This document shows positions 9,719 through 17,917 of a DNA stretch of 64,000 nt, one piece after another. The notes under the pieces were generated by a model. That model ran no database searches. It was not told the origin of the DNA and was given only the letters and a program-made list of their open reading frames with translations. The stretch is taken from NCBI GenBank assembly GCA_965233665.1, contig CBDDTG010000015.1, forward strand, positions 1 to 64,000. The letters run 5' to 3'. Each line of letters starts with the position of its first letter. The stretch's first letter is position 1. Both the position numbers and the translations under genes were made by a program. Source of the DNA: Bacterioplanes sp965233665. Lineage in GTDB: Bacteria > Pseudomonadota > Gammaproteobacteria > Pseudomonadales > Oceanobacteraceae.

Positions 9719-11328
9719 TGACTAACAACACAGTACTGCAGGTAAACGACCTCAAAGTACGCATTGGCCAGCGCGGCAATGAGCTGGTCAAAGGCATCAG
9801 CTTTCATATTGATCGGGGCGAAATTTTCGCCCTGGTGGGCGAGTCCGGCTCGGGTAAATCACTGACGTCGTTATCCGTCATGCGCTTGCTGCCCAACGCC
9901 TTGCAAGTCGCCAGTGGCAGCATCGTACTCGGCGATACCCACCTGTTCCGCCTGACTGAAGCGGAAATGAACAATATTCGTGGCAAGCGCATTGCCATGA
10001 TTTTCCAAGAGCCGCAAAGCTCGCTCAACCCGGTGCAAACCATTGGCGATCAGCTGAAAGAAGTTATCCAGCTGCACCAAGACATTGCCGCCGGCGAGAT
10101 GAATAAAAAAATGGTTTCCTTACTCGAAGAAGTGGGGATTCCTGAGCCGGCCACACGCTTAAAGTGGTACCCGCACCAGCTGTCGGGCGGTCAAAAGCAG
10201 CGCATCATGATTGCCATGGCGCTGGCTTGTGAGCCAGAACTGTTGATTGCCGATGAGCCAACCACGGCATTGGATGTGACCATTCAGCGTCAAATTCTGG
10301 AGCTGCTCAACAACTTACGTAAGAGCCACAATCTCAGCGTGTTGCTGATCACCCACGACATGGGCGTGGTGGCTGAAATGGCCGACCGTGTGGCAGTGAT
10401 GCAGTACGGCGAAATTCTTGAGCAAGCCGACCGCGACACCTTTTTCAAAAACCCGCAGCACGAGTACAGCCGCCGGCTAATTAACTCATTGCCGGGCATG
10501 GATCATTACCTCAGCGCTCAAAGCCAAGAAAACCTGTTGAGCGTCGAGGGCTTGCGCATCTGGTTCCCGAAGAAACAAGGCTTGCTACAACGCACAACGG
10601 GCCACACCAAAGCCGTTGATGACGTTTCTTTTACCGTTGGCAAGCAAGAAACCTTGGCATTGGTGGGCGAGTCTGGTTCTGGCAAAACCACCACTGGTAA
10701 AGCGATTCTGCGCTTAAACGAAATTTACGGTGGCTCCATTCGCTTTAATGGCCAGGAAATCACCGATCTGAATCGCAAAAGCTTTATGCCGCTGCGCCGC
10801 GACATTCAGATTATTTTCCAAGACCCGTTTTCTTCGATGAACCCGCGCATGAGCATTCGCGAAATCATTGAAGAAGGCATGCTCAGCCTAGAGGTCGGAC
10901 AAAACGCCGAAGAGCGCGAGGCGACCATGCAGCGTCTGCTGGCCCGGGTTGGCATGCTGCCCGAGCATTTAAATCGCTATCCGCATGAATTCTCGGGCGG
11001 TCAGCGTCAGCGCATCGCCATTGCCCGCGCCTTGGCGGTGAACCCAAAGCTGATCATTTGCGACGAGCCAACGTCAGCACTGGACGTGTCTATTCGTGGC
11101 CAAGTGTTGGATTTGCTGCGTGAGCTGCAGGACGAGCTGGGAGTTTCCTACCTGTTTATTACCCACGATTTATCCATCATTCCACACCTGGCGCATCGCG
11201 TTGCGGTGATGAAAAACGGCCAAATCGTTGAACAGGGCGCGACGGAGCAAATCATGCAATCGCCGCAGCATCCTTATACTCAGCAGCTGCTGGCTGCTGC
11301 ACCGCGCTCGCCACTGGAGCACGCATAA
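9718..11328 (+). CDS. Fused double ATPase of a peptide-type ABC transporter (DppD-DppF/YejF-like)
   Basis: A 536-residue protein with two complete nucleotide-binding domains. Domain 1 has Walker A GESGSGKS at 41-48, signature LSGGQ near 158 and Walker B LLIADEPTTALD near 178. Domain 2 has GESGSGKT near 318, FSGGQ near 424 and LIICDEPTSALD near 443. The single-chain arrangement is that of YejF (about 529 residues), unlike the separate DppD and DppF subunits. It supplies ATP-driven force to the two permeases encoded upstream in the same operon. Confidence 0.94.
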   Translation: MTNNTVLQVNDLKVRIGQRGNELVKGISFHIDRGEIFALVGESGSGKSLTSLSVMRLLPNALQVASGSIVLGDTHLFRLTEAEMNNIRGKRIAMIFQEPQSSLNPVQTIGDQLKEVIQLHQDIAAGEMNKKMVSLLEEVGIPEPATRLKWYPHQLSGGQKQRIMIAMALACEPELLIADEPTTALDVTIQRQILELLNNLRKSHNLSVLLITHDMGVVAEMADRVAVMQYGEILEQADRDTFFKNPQHEYSRRLINSLPGMDHYLSAQSQENLLSVEGLRIWFPKKQGLLQRTTGHTKAVDDVSFTVGKQETLALVGESGSGKTTTGKAILRLNEIYGGSIRFNGQEITDLNRKSFMPLRRDIQIIFQDPFSSMNPRMSIREIIEEGMLSLEVGQNAEEREATMQRLLARVGMLPEHLNRYPHEFSGGQRQRIAIARALAVNPKLIICDEPTSALDVSIRGQVLDLLRELQDELGVSYLFITHDLSIIPHLAHRVAVMKNGQIVEQGATEQIMQSPQHPYTQQLLAAAPRSPLEHA

Positions 11329-11336
11329 CGCTCAAT

Positions 11337-11358
11337 AAGGTCGGCATTCGCCGGCCTT
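11337..11358 (+). terminator. Hairpin after the ABC operon
   Basis: AAGGTCGGC (11337-11345), loop ATTC, and GCCGGCCTT (11350-11358) pair with one G-T wobble, 9 bases after the ATPase stop. No T-run follows, so it may be a weak or Rho-assisted terminator, or an mRNA-protecting hairpin. Confidence 0.45.
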
Positions 11359-11377
11359 AAGTTGACAGCGCATACAT

Positions 11378-11412
11378 CCTTGGGTTGAATGATTTAATCA
11401 TTTGACCCAAGG
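11378..11412. promoter_or_regulatory. 35-base near-perfect palindrome, probable TetR operator
   Basis: CCTTGGGT at 11378-11385 and ACCCAAGG at 11405-11412 flank an inner palindrome, AATGATT (11388-11394) against AATCATT (11396-11402). Over 17-base arms only two positions mismatch, and the centre is a single base. It sits 6 bases before the ATG of the TetR gene, as expected for an autorepression operator. The inner TGAATGAtt/aaTCATT part resembles known TetR-family sites. Confidence 0.7.
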
Positions 11413-11418
11413 CCCTGC

Positions 11419-12054
11419 ATGAACTCTGCCTCCTATCATCACGGTAATTTGCGCCAAGCCCTGCTGGACGCGGCACTGTTATTGATTCGCCAACACGGCA
11501 TAGAGCAACTCAGCCTGCGAGCCATCGCACGTGAAGTCGGCGTATCACAAACCGCGCCCTATCGCCACTTCGCCGATAAAAACCAGCTGTTCGTAGAAAT
11601 CGCCATTCAAACCTTTAATGAACTGGCTCAGCACTGCCAGGCAGCGTTGCAAGCGAATGCCTCCACACTCGATAACATCCGCCATTGCGGTTTGGCCTAC
11701 GTGCATTTTGCCATTGCCAACCCAGAGCGCTACAAGCTGACCTTCGGCCAGAGCATTGAACACCGTCAAGACTACCCGGAGCTATTGGCCGCCGGCATGA
11801 ACTCCTTCGCTGTATTACTCGATTTGGTTGAGCAAGGCATTCAAGACGGCTCACTGTTGCCGCTGGATGCTCAACTCATGGCCAACACCTGCTGGTCGAC
11901 CATTCACGGTTTTGCCTCATTGGCTATTGACGGTTTCTACCAACGCCAGTGCCTCACACTCAGCAATGACCAACTGATCAACAATATGATTGACCTGGCA
12001 ACCCGCGCCATCTGTAGTCAGCCGCCAGACCTGATGAAAAATACTGACCAATAA
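11419..12054 (+). CDS. TetR-family transcriptional regulator
   Basis: A 211-residue repressor-type protein. The N-terminal helix-turn-helix spans about residues 10-60 (ALLDAALLLIRQHGIEQLSLRAIAREVGVSQ, then TAPYRHFADKNQLF). The C-terminal ligand domain contains the WSTIHGFASLAIDG segment, resembling the WHG-type TetR C-terminal domain. It lies downstream of the peptide ABC operon in the same direction but behind its own palindrome, so it is probably autoregulated. Its targets could include the ABC operon or unrelated efflux genes. The start was chosen because the HTH begins a few residues later and the operator abuts it. Confidence 0.88.
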   Translation: MNSASYHHGNLRQALLDAALLLIRQHGIEQLSLRAIAREVGVSQTAPYRHFADKNQLFVEIAIQTFNELAQHCQAALQANASTLDNIRHCGLAYVHFAIANPERYKLTFGQSIEHRQDYPELLAAGMNSFAVLLDLVEQGIQDGSLLPLDAQLMANTCWSTIHGFASLAIDGFYQRQCLTLSNDQLINNMIDLATRAICSQPPDLMKNTDQ

Positions 12055-12135
12055 GGCAAAAATTACCTAAGACCAAAGTGGTACTACCGTTCGGGATTGG
12101 CTCATCCCAGGGGTGTTCGCCGCGCAGCAACACGC

Positions 12136-12141
12136 TATACT
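12136..12141 (+). promoter_or_regulatory. Probable -10 element of the gcv operon
   Basis: TATACT lies 37 bases before the gcvT ATG. No good -35 hexamer is visible at the right spacing (GTGTTC is the nearest). If it is used, the 5' untranslated region is only about 30 bases. That leaves no room for a glycine riboswitch on this transcript. Confidence 0.4.
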
Positions 12142-12178
12142 GCCGCCCTTTTATGACATGGCAGTAAGGCAGCGCACT

Positions 12179-13276
12179 ATGGCTAAACAGACCGCACTGT
12201 ACCAACAGCACCTCGAAGCAGGTGGCAAAATGGTGGATTTTGGTGGCTGGGATATGCCCATTCACTATGGTTCGCAAATTCAGGAACACAACGCCGTACG
12301 CGAGCAAGCCGGCGTGTTCGACGTCTCCCACATGACCATCGTCGACATCACCGGCAGTGATGCCAGAGCCTATTTGCAGCGCTTGCTGGCCAATAACGTC
12401 GATAAACTCAAAACCCCAGGCAAAGCCCTCTACAGCGGCATGCTGAACGAGCAAGGCGGCGTCATCGACGATTTAATCGTGTATTTAACCGACGATGGTT
12501 ATCGCACTGTGGTGAACTGCGCCACACGAGAAAAAGACCTGGCTTGGATGGAGCAACAACGCGAAGGCTTCGACGTCACCCTAACAGAGCGCCCAGAGCT
12601 GGCTATGTTGGCGGTACAAGGGCCTAACGCTATCGCTACCGTCGCCAATATTTTCAACACCACGGGTCGTACTCATATGGCCGAGTTGGTGCAAAATCTA
12701 AGTGTTTTCCAGGGCCTGCCCTGCGATGGTTGGTTTATTGCCCGCACGGGTTACACCGGCGAAGACGGCTTGGAAATCATGATTCCTGAGCAGCAAGTCG
12801 CCGATTTCTGGCAAGCATTATTAGCCAACCAAGTTCAGCCGGCAGGCCTGGGCGCGCGTGATACCTTGCGTTTGGAAGCCGGCATGAACTTATATGGCAA
12901 CGACATGGATGACAGCGTCAGCCCGCTGCAAGCCGGCATGGGTTGGACCATTGCCTGGGAGCCAGCCGAGCGTGAATTTAATGGCCGTGCCCCGCTGTCT
13001 AGCGAAAAAGAAGCCGGTGACAGCCCCAAACTGGTGGGCCTGATTTTAGAAGGCCGCGGCATTATGCGCGCCCATCAAAAAGTGGTGGTCGAAGGCGTTG
13101 GCGAGGGCGAAATCACCTCCGGCACCTTTTCTCCGACCATGCAGAAATCCATCGCCATGGCGCGCGTGCCGCGTGCAACCGGCGATAGCTGTGAGGTTGA
13201 AGTGCGTGGTAAATTGGTGGCCGCCAAAGTGGTGAAGTTGCCCTTCGTCCGTAACGGTAAAATCGTCTGCGAATAA
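12179..13276 (+). CDS. gcvT: Aminomethyltransferase (glycine cleavage system T protein)
   Basis: A 365-residue T protein. It transfers the methylene group from aminomethyl-lipoyl H protein to tetrahydrofolate and releases ammonia. Characteristic segments include MVDFGGWDMPIHYGSQIQEH at the N terminus, FDVSHM (about 45), GYTGEDGLEI (about 200) and LGARDTLRLEAGMNLYGNDM (about 225-245). It is the first gene of gcvT-gcvH-gcvP. The frame is open 22 codons further upstream. I chose the ATG at 12179 because MAKQTALYQQH matches the usual N terminus and AAGG precedes it. Confidence 0.96.
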   Translation: MAKQTALYQQHLEAGGKMVDFGGWDMPIHYGSQIQEHNAVREQAGVFDVSHMTIVDITGSDARAYLQRLLANNVDKLKTPGKALYSGMLNEQGGVIDDLIVYLTDDGYRTVVNCATREKDLAWMEQQREGFDVTLTERPELAMLAVQGPNAIATVANIFNTTGRTHMAELVQNLSVFQGLPCDGWFIARTGYTGEDGLEIMIPEQQVADFWQALLANQVQPAGLGARDTLRLEAGMNLYGNDMDDSVSPLQAGMGWTIAWEPAEREFNGRAPLSSEKEAGDSPKLVGLILEGRGIMRAHQKVVVEGVGEGEITSGTFSPTMQKSIAMARVPRATGDSCEVEVRGKLVAAKVVKLPFVRNGKIVCE

Positions 13277-13364
13277 TTCACCCTTACAAAAACACCATCG
13301 CCCAGACTTCAGCGGCGATGAGGCGCACTCACCGCGCCACCCGTTAATAGATAGGAGAGACACG

Positions 13365-13748
13365 ATGAGCAACATTCCACAAGACTTAAAATACGTAAAA
13401 TCCCACGAGTGGCTGCGCTTAGAAGAAGACGGCAGCGTGACCGTTGGCATTACCGATTACGCTCAGCAGCAACTGGGTGACGTGGTCTTTGTTGAACTGC
13501 CTGAAGTGGATACCGAAGTGGGCGAAGGCGACGACATCGCTGTGGTGGAGTCAGTGAAAGCGGCTTCCGATATTTACGCCCCACTGCCTGGCAAAATCGT
13601 TGCCGTCAACGAAGCACTGGTGGATGCACCAGAAAAAGTCAATGAAGACCCATACGGCGAAGCCTGGTTTTTCCGCATGGAACTGGCCAACGCAGACGAC
13701 ATGAATGAGCTGCTGAGCGCTGACGACTACAAAGCTGAGTGCGAATAA
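13365..13748 (+). CDS. gcvH: Glycine cleavage system H protein
   Basis: A 127-residue lipoyl carrier that shuttles the aminomethyl group between the P, T and L proteins. The lipoylation lysine is K65 in the ESVKAASD motif, within a standard biotinyl/lipoyl fold (KYVKSHEWL at the start, DPYGEAWFF near the end). The length is normal for the family (about 125-130). A clear ribosome-binding site (AGGAGAGA) lies before the ATG. It sits 88 bases after gcvT. The gap includes a CATCGCC/GGCGATG hairpin (about 13298-13322). Confidence 0.97.
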   Translation: MSNIPQDLKYVKSHEWLRLEEDGSVTVGITDYAQQQLGDVVFVELPEVDTEVGEGDDIAVVESVKAASDIYAPLPGKIVAVNEALVDAPEKVNEDPYGEAWFFRMELANADDMNELLSADDYKAECE

Positions 13749-13758
13749 CTCGCCCCTC

Positions 13759-13796
13759 GCCGGGTTCACTCTACCCGGCTCTCCCCCCGTTTTTTT
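13759..13796 (+). terminator. Hairpin with a distal T-run between gcvH and gcvP
   Basis: GCCGGGT (13759-13765) pairs with ACCCGGC (13773-13779) across a 7-base loop. Seven T residues follow at 13790-13796, but 10 bases separate them from the stem. That is not a standard terminator geometry. It may be a partial terminator that sets the gcvP level, or a stabilising 3' hairpin for gcvTH mRNA. Confidence 0.4.
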
Positions 13797-13811
13797 AGTA
13801 CGAGCAAGCCC

Positions 13812-16706
13812 ATGACCACATTGTCTTTAAAACAACTGGAACAGCACGACAGTTTTGTTGGCCGTCACATCGGTAGCAATGGCGCCGGCCCTGATGCGCG
13901 CGAAGAAAATGCCATGCTGAACGTGATCGATGCTGAGTCCCTCGACAGCCTGACCGCAGAAATTGTGCCGCAGGACATTTTGCGCGAGCCATTTCTAAGC
14001 ATTGCTGACAGCCGTAATGAAGCCGAAGCATTGGCCTATTTGCGCAGCCTGGCCGAGCAAAACCAGGTGTTCAAAAGCTACATTGGCCAAGGCTATCACG
14101 ACACCATTATTCCACCTGTGGTTTTGCGTAACGTACTGGAAAACCCGGGTTGGTACACCGCCTACACGCCCTATCAGCCAGAAATTGCCCAGGGCCGCTT
14201 AGAAGCCTTGCTGAATTTCCAGCAAATGGTGATCGACTTTACCGGCATGGAGCTGGCCAACGCCTCGTTGCTGGACGAGGGCACTGCCGCCGCTGAAGCC
14301 ATGGCGATGGCCAAGCGCTCGGTCAAGAAAAATAAGTCCAACACCTTTTATATTGATGAAAACTGCCTGCCACAAACCATCGACGTTGTTCGCACCCGCG
14401 CCGACGCCTTTGGCTGGGAGTTAATGGTCGGCCCCGCCGAGCAAGCGGGCGAGCACGACGTTTTTGGCGCCTTGTTCCAATACCCAGGCAAAGACGGTGC
14501 GGTGCAAGACTTGACCGATGTGATTGCAGCCCTGCACGAAAAACACGCACTGGCAGCCGTAGCCACCGATTTAATGGCGCTGGTGATGCTCAAAGCGCCA
14601 GGTGAAATGGGCGCCGATATTGTTCTGGGCAACGCTCAGCATTTTGGTGTACCGATGGGCTTTGGTGGCCCACACGCGGCCTTCTTTGCCACGCGTGATG
14701 CCTTTAAACGCTCAATTCCGGGCCGGATTATCGGTGTTTCCGTCGATGCCAACGGCCAGCCAGCGCTGCGCATGGCATTGCAAACCCGTGAGCAACACAT
14801 TCGCCGCGAAAAGGCGAACTCCAACATTTGTACTGCCCAGGTATTGCTGGCGAATTTGTCGTCATTTTATGCCGTATATCACGGCCCGCATGGTCTTAAA
14901 ACCATTGCCCAACGCATTCATCGCCTAACCGATATTCTTGCCAAAGGCTTAACCAGCAAAGGCCTGACTATTGTTAATCAGCATTGGTTCGACACCCTTA
15001 CCGTGCAGATTAAAGATAAAGACGCGGTGCTGGCACGCGCCCAGCAAGCCGGCATTAACTTGCGCATTGACCAAGGCGACACCCTGGGGGTGAGCTTGCA
15101 TGAAAAAGTCACCGCCGCTGATGTACAGCAGTTGTTTGATGTCATGCTAGGCGAAGGCCATGGTTTGGATGTGTACGCATTGGATGGCGAAGTGCAAACT
15201 GCCGATACTATTCCAGCAGCCGTGCAACGCGACACGCCGTTCCTGGAGCATCCGACCTTTAATCGCTACCACACCGAGCATGAAATGCTGCGCTATATGA
15301 AGCGTTTGGAAGCGAAAGACCTGGCCATGAACCACAGTATGATTACCCTGGGTTCGTGCACCATGAAACTCAATGCCACCACGGAAATGATTCCGGTGAC
15401 CTGGCCTGAGTTTGCCAACATCCATCCGTTTGCTCCGCGTGAGCAAACCGTCGGCTATGAAAAAATGATCGCCGAGCTGGACGATTATTTAAAAACCATT
15501 ACCGGTTTTAACACCATTTGCATGCAGCCTAACTCAGGTGCGCAAGGTGAATACGCCGGCCTGCTGGCGATTAAAAAGTATCACGAAAGCCGCGGCGAAG
15601 GTCATCGCAATGTGTGCTTGATTCCACGCTCGGCCCACGGTACCAACCCGGCCTCGGCGCAAATGGCGTCCATGCGCGTGGTAGTCACGGAATGTGACGA
15701 GCACGGCAACGTTGATTTTGCTGATTTAAAAGCCAAAGCCGAAGAGTTAAGCGAGCAGCTGTCTTGCTTGATGCTGACTTACCCTTCTACTCACGGGGTG
15801 TATGAAAAAGGCGTTAAAGAAATTTGCGACCTGATTCACCAGCACGGCGGCCAAGTATATATGGACGGCGCTAACTTGAATGCACAAGTGGGCCTCACGT
15901 CTCCAGGTCATATTGGTGCCGATGTTACCCATATGAACCTGCACAAAACCTTTGCCATTCCCCACGGTGGTGGCGGCCCGGGCATGGGTCCAATTGGTGT
16001 GGCCGATCATTTGGCGCCGTTTGTGGCGAACCATTTACAGCGCCCGATCGAAAACGCCGCGACGGGCAATGGGCCTGTATCCTCAGCGCCGTTTGGCTCG
16101 TCCAGTATTTTACCCATTAGCTGGATGTACATTACCTTGATGGGCGGCAATGGCCTGCGTAAAGCAACCCAAAATGCTCTGTTAAAAGCCAACTATTTGG
16201 CCAAGCGTTTAAGTGCTCATTACCCGATTTTATACAGTGGTGATAATGGTCGCGTGGCGCACGAGTGCATCGTCGACTTACGCCCTATCAAGGCCGAAAC
16301 CGGCATTACCGAAGTAGATATTGCCAAGCGCTTAATGGATTACGGTTTTCATGCACCGACCATGTCGTTCCCAGTGGCGGGCACCTTTATGATCGAGCCA
16401 ACGGAATCGGAGAGCATGGCGGAAATTGATCGCTTTGCCGATGCCATGATCGCCATCAAGGGTGAAATCGACGCCGTCGCCAGTGGTGAGCTGGACAGTG
16501 AAGACAACCCACTGAAGCACGCACCGCATACTGCCGAAGCCATTGCCGGCAATTGGTCGCATAAATACAGCCGTGAACTCGCCGCCTACCCTAGCCGCAA
16601 CTTAGGGGCGCACAAGTTCTGGCCCAGTGTCGGCCGCATTGACGATGTCTATGGCGATCGCAACTTGATTTGCTCTTGCCCAGCCATCGAAAACTACGAG
16701 GATTAA
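13812..16706 (+). CDS. gcvP: Glycine dehydrogenase (decarboxylating), P protein
   Basis: A 964-residue PLP enzyme that decarboxylates glycine and loads the remaining aminomethyl group on the H protein. It is a full-length single-chain P protein with two homologous halves. The PLP lysine is K712 in NLHKTFAIPHGGGGPG, and the N half begins with the usual FVGRHIG motif. The length matches E. coli GcvP (957). It is the last gene of the gcv cluster, 63 bases after gcvH and behind a hairpin. A strong bidirectional terminator follows. Confidence 0.97.
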   Translation: MTTLSLKQLEQHDSFVGRHIGSNGAGPDAREENAMLNVIDAESLDSLTAEIVPQDILREPFLSIADSRNEAEALAYLRSLAEQNQVFKSYIGQGYHDTIIPPVVLRNVLENPGWYTAYTPYQPEIAQGRLEALLNFQQMVIDFTGMELANASLLDEGTAAAEAMAMAKRSVKKNKSNTFYIDENCLPQTIDVVRTRADAFGWELMVGPAEQAGEHDVFGALFQYPGKDGAVQDLTDVIAALHEKHALAAVATDLMALVMLKAPGEMGADIVLGNAQHFGVPMGFGGPHAAFFATRDAFKRSIPGRIIGVSVDANGQPALRMALQTREQHIRREKANSNICTAQVLLANLSSFYAVYHGPHGLKTIAQRIHRLTDILAKGLTSKGLTIVNQHWFDTLTVQIKDKDAVLARAQQAGINLRIDQGDTLGVSLHEKVTAADVQQLFDVMLGEGHGLDVYALDGEVQTADTIPAAVQRDTPFLEHPTFNRYHTEHEMLRYMKRLEAKDLAMNHSMITLGSCTMKLNATTEMIPVTWPEFANIHPFAPREQTVGYEKMIAELDDYLKTITGFNTICMQPNSGAQGEYAGLLAIKKYHESRGEGHRNVCLIPRSAHGTNPASAQMASMRVVVTECDEHGNVDFADLKAKAEELSEQLSCLMLTYPSTHGVYEKGVKEICDLIHQHGGQVYMDGANLNAQVGLTSPGHIGADVTHMNLHKTFAIPHGGGGPGMGPIGVADHLAPFVANHLQRPIENAATGNGPVSSAPFGSSSILPISWMYITLMGGNGLRKATQNALLKANYLAKRLSAHYPILYSGDNGRVAHECIVDLRPIKAETGITEVDIAKRLMDYGFHAPTMSFPVAGTFMIEPTESESMAEIDRFADAMIAIKGEIDAVASGELDSEDNPLKHAPHTAEAIAGNWSHKYSRELAAYPSRNLGAHKFWPSVGRIDDVYGDRNLICSCPAIENYED

Positions 16707-16711
16707 TCCTC

Positions 16712-16744
16712 AAAAAAACAGCCGGCTAAGCCGGCTGTTTTTTT
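16712..16744. terminator. Bidirectional terminator between gcvP and the beta-lactamase gene
   Basis: ACAGCCGGCT (718-727 of this kilobase block, i.e. 16718-16727) and AGCCGGCTGT (16729-16738) form a perfect 10-base stem. It is extended by an A-run on the left (16712-16718) and a T-run on the right (16738-16744). It therefore has a U-tract in both directions and ends both convergent transcripts. Confidence 0.93.
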
Positions 16745-16748
16745 ATCA

Positions 16749-17606
16749 TCACTGCAGCTGGTTAAATAGTTGCTGCCCTATACTGGCGATGGCGGCATTT
16801 CTATCGGCAAAGCTGGCCTCAGTTTCAGCCATATAAATCGCTATTACCCAAGGCTGCTCAGCTCCCTGCGGCCACACCAGCGCCGTTATTGCCCGTGCAC
16901 CATGACCGCCAGCACCACTGCGATCGGCTATTTGCCAACCTTTGGGCAACACCTTGCGCAATAAACCATCGGCCACCTGATTTTTTTGCATCCACAAGCG
17001 CAACTGCTGCTGCGCTGCTTTAGGCAAATCCTCGGCGACAAGTAAGCGATGCAATGTTTTGCTGATCGCGATGGGTGTGGTGGTATCGCGCTCATCACCA
17101 GGGATGGCGCTATTTAACTGTGTTTCTCGCCGGTCCAAGCGGGTGATGTCATCGCCTTGCTGGCGCAAGAACTCGGTGAGCGCGGGCGGCCCACCTAAGG
17201 CATCCAGCACCAAATTGGCGGCGCTGTTATCGCTGGTTGCCAAGGTGATGGCGCACAGCTCAGGCAACGCCATGGTAGCGCCCACACGCTCTTTAATAAC
17301 GGGTGCGTAGCTGACGAGATCCGTCTGCTTAATCGTCACTTTTTGCTTATTCACATCAGGAGAGGCCAACAGCTGCGCACACAGAAGGCTTTTAAAAGTG
17401 CTGGTCAGTGCAAAACGTTGCTCGCCCTGATACGACCAAGCCAAATCGCCATTGGGGGCCAGTATCGCAACGCCAACTCTGGCTTCTAGCTTGCGCTCGA
17501 TGCCACGAGTGACTTGCTCTACTTTGGACCAATCCGCCCACGCCATAGCGGGCAGCCAAGCCGCAATCAGAGCCAAGGTGGCTAGAAATCTACAATACAT
17601 GCGCAC
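16749..17606 (-). CDS. Class A beta-lactamase, CARB/RSG-like
   Basis: A 285-residue periplasmic serine hydrolase of beta-lactams. The signal peptide ends AMAWA (about residue 24). All class A motifs are present: S69-T-F-K72, S125-D-N127, and E161 with N165 in the omega loop (RRETQLN). Cysteines C76 and C118 correspond to the usual disulfide. In place of the common KTG triad it has R229-S-G231 in the context ADRSGAGGHGAR, the hallmark of CARB/PSE carbenicillinases. That points to this subgroup, though not to a particular allele. The gene sits between gcv genes with no integron, transposon or AmpR-type regulator, so it looks like a resident chromosomal gene. AAGGA precedes the ATG at 17606. Confidence 0.92.
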   Translation of the reverse strand: MRMYCRFLATLALIAAWLPAMAWADWSKVEQVTRGIERKLEARVGVAILAPNGDLAWSYQGEQRFALTSTFKSLLCAQLLASPDVNKQKVTIKQTDLVSYAPVIKERVGATMALPELCAITLATSDNSAANLVLDALGGPPALTEFLRQQGDDITRLDRRETQLNSAIPGDERDTTTPIAISKTLHRLLVAEDLPKAAQQQLRLWMQKNQVADGLLRKVLPKGWQIADRSGAGGHGARAITALVWPQGAEQPWVIAIYMAETEASFADRNAAIASIGQQLFNQLQ

Positions 17607-17678
17607 TGTCCTTAAAAAGCGCGATTCTACGGCGTTTCAGAGCTGAACAAAATGACACGCCCTCTATACTGGCGTCAT

Positions 17679-17707
17679 TTGCCATTTACTCTGCGAATCA
17701 TTACTAT
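17679..17707 (+). promoter_or_regulatory. Sigma-70-type promoter of the glycine riboswitch transcript
   Basis: TTGCCA (17679-17684) and TACTAT (17702-17707) are separated by exactly 17 bases. The predicted transcription start, about 17714, falls just before the first aptamer's closing stem. This supports both the promoter and the riboswitch boundaries. Confidence 0.75.
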
Positions 17708-17714
17708 GCTCGCC

Positions 17715-17894
17715 CCGCAGGAGAGAAGGCTCAAGCCTCGCCGAAGGCGCAAACTCCCATAAACGCTCAGGCACCCGGACTGCGGAATCAAAAACGCCAA
17801 CTGGAGAGCGGTTGCAACAGCAACCCACCGACGGGGCAAGCAATGTCTGAGTGGTCATTGCTAAACTCTCAGGTAACCGGACAGGGGGAGGGGC
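17715..17894 (+). ncRNA. Tandem glycine riboswitch (gcvT-type RNA)
   Basis: Two consecutive aptamers are visible. Aptamer I is closed by CCGCAG (17715-17720) with CTGCGG (17780-17785) and starts its core with GGAGAG (17720-17725). Aptamer II has GGAGAG at 17803-17808, ACTCTCAGGT at 17865-17874 and GGACAGGGGG at 17879-17888, all conserved glycine-riboswitch signatures. A short A-rich linker (17786-17802) joins them. The gene's ribosome-binding site and ATG follow within 25 bases. No terminator hairpin lies between, so control is probably at translation initiation. The regulated gene encodes a TRIC/UPF0126 protein. Confidence 0.93.
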
Positions 17895-17917
17895 ACAGAC
17901 GACTGCAGGAGTACTGC

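Noticed and set aside
12055..12178. Possible glycine riboswitch before gcvT
   Set aside because: No GGAGAG/ACTCTCAGGT-type core is present, and the likely -10 element leaves a leader of only about 30 bases.
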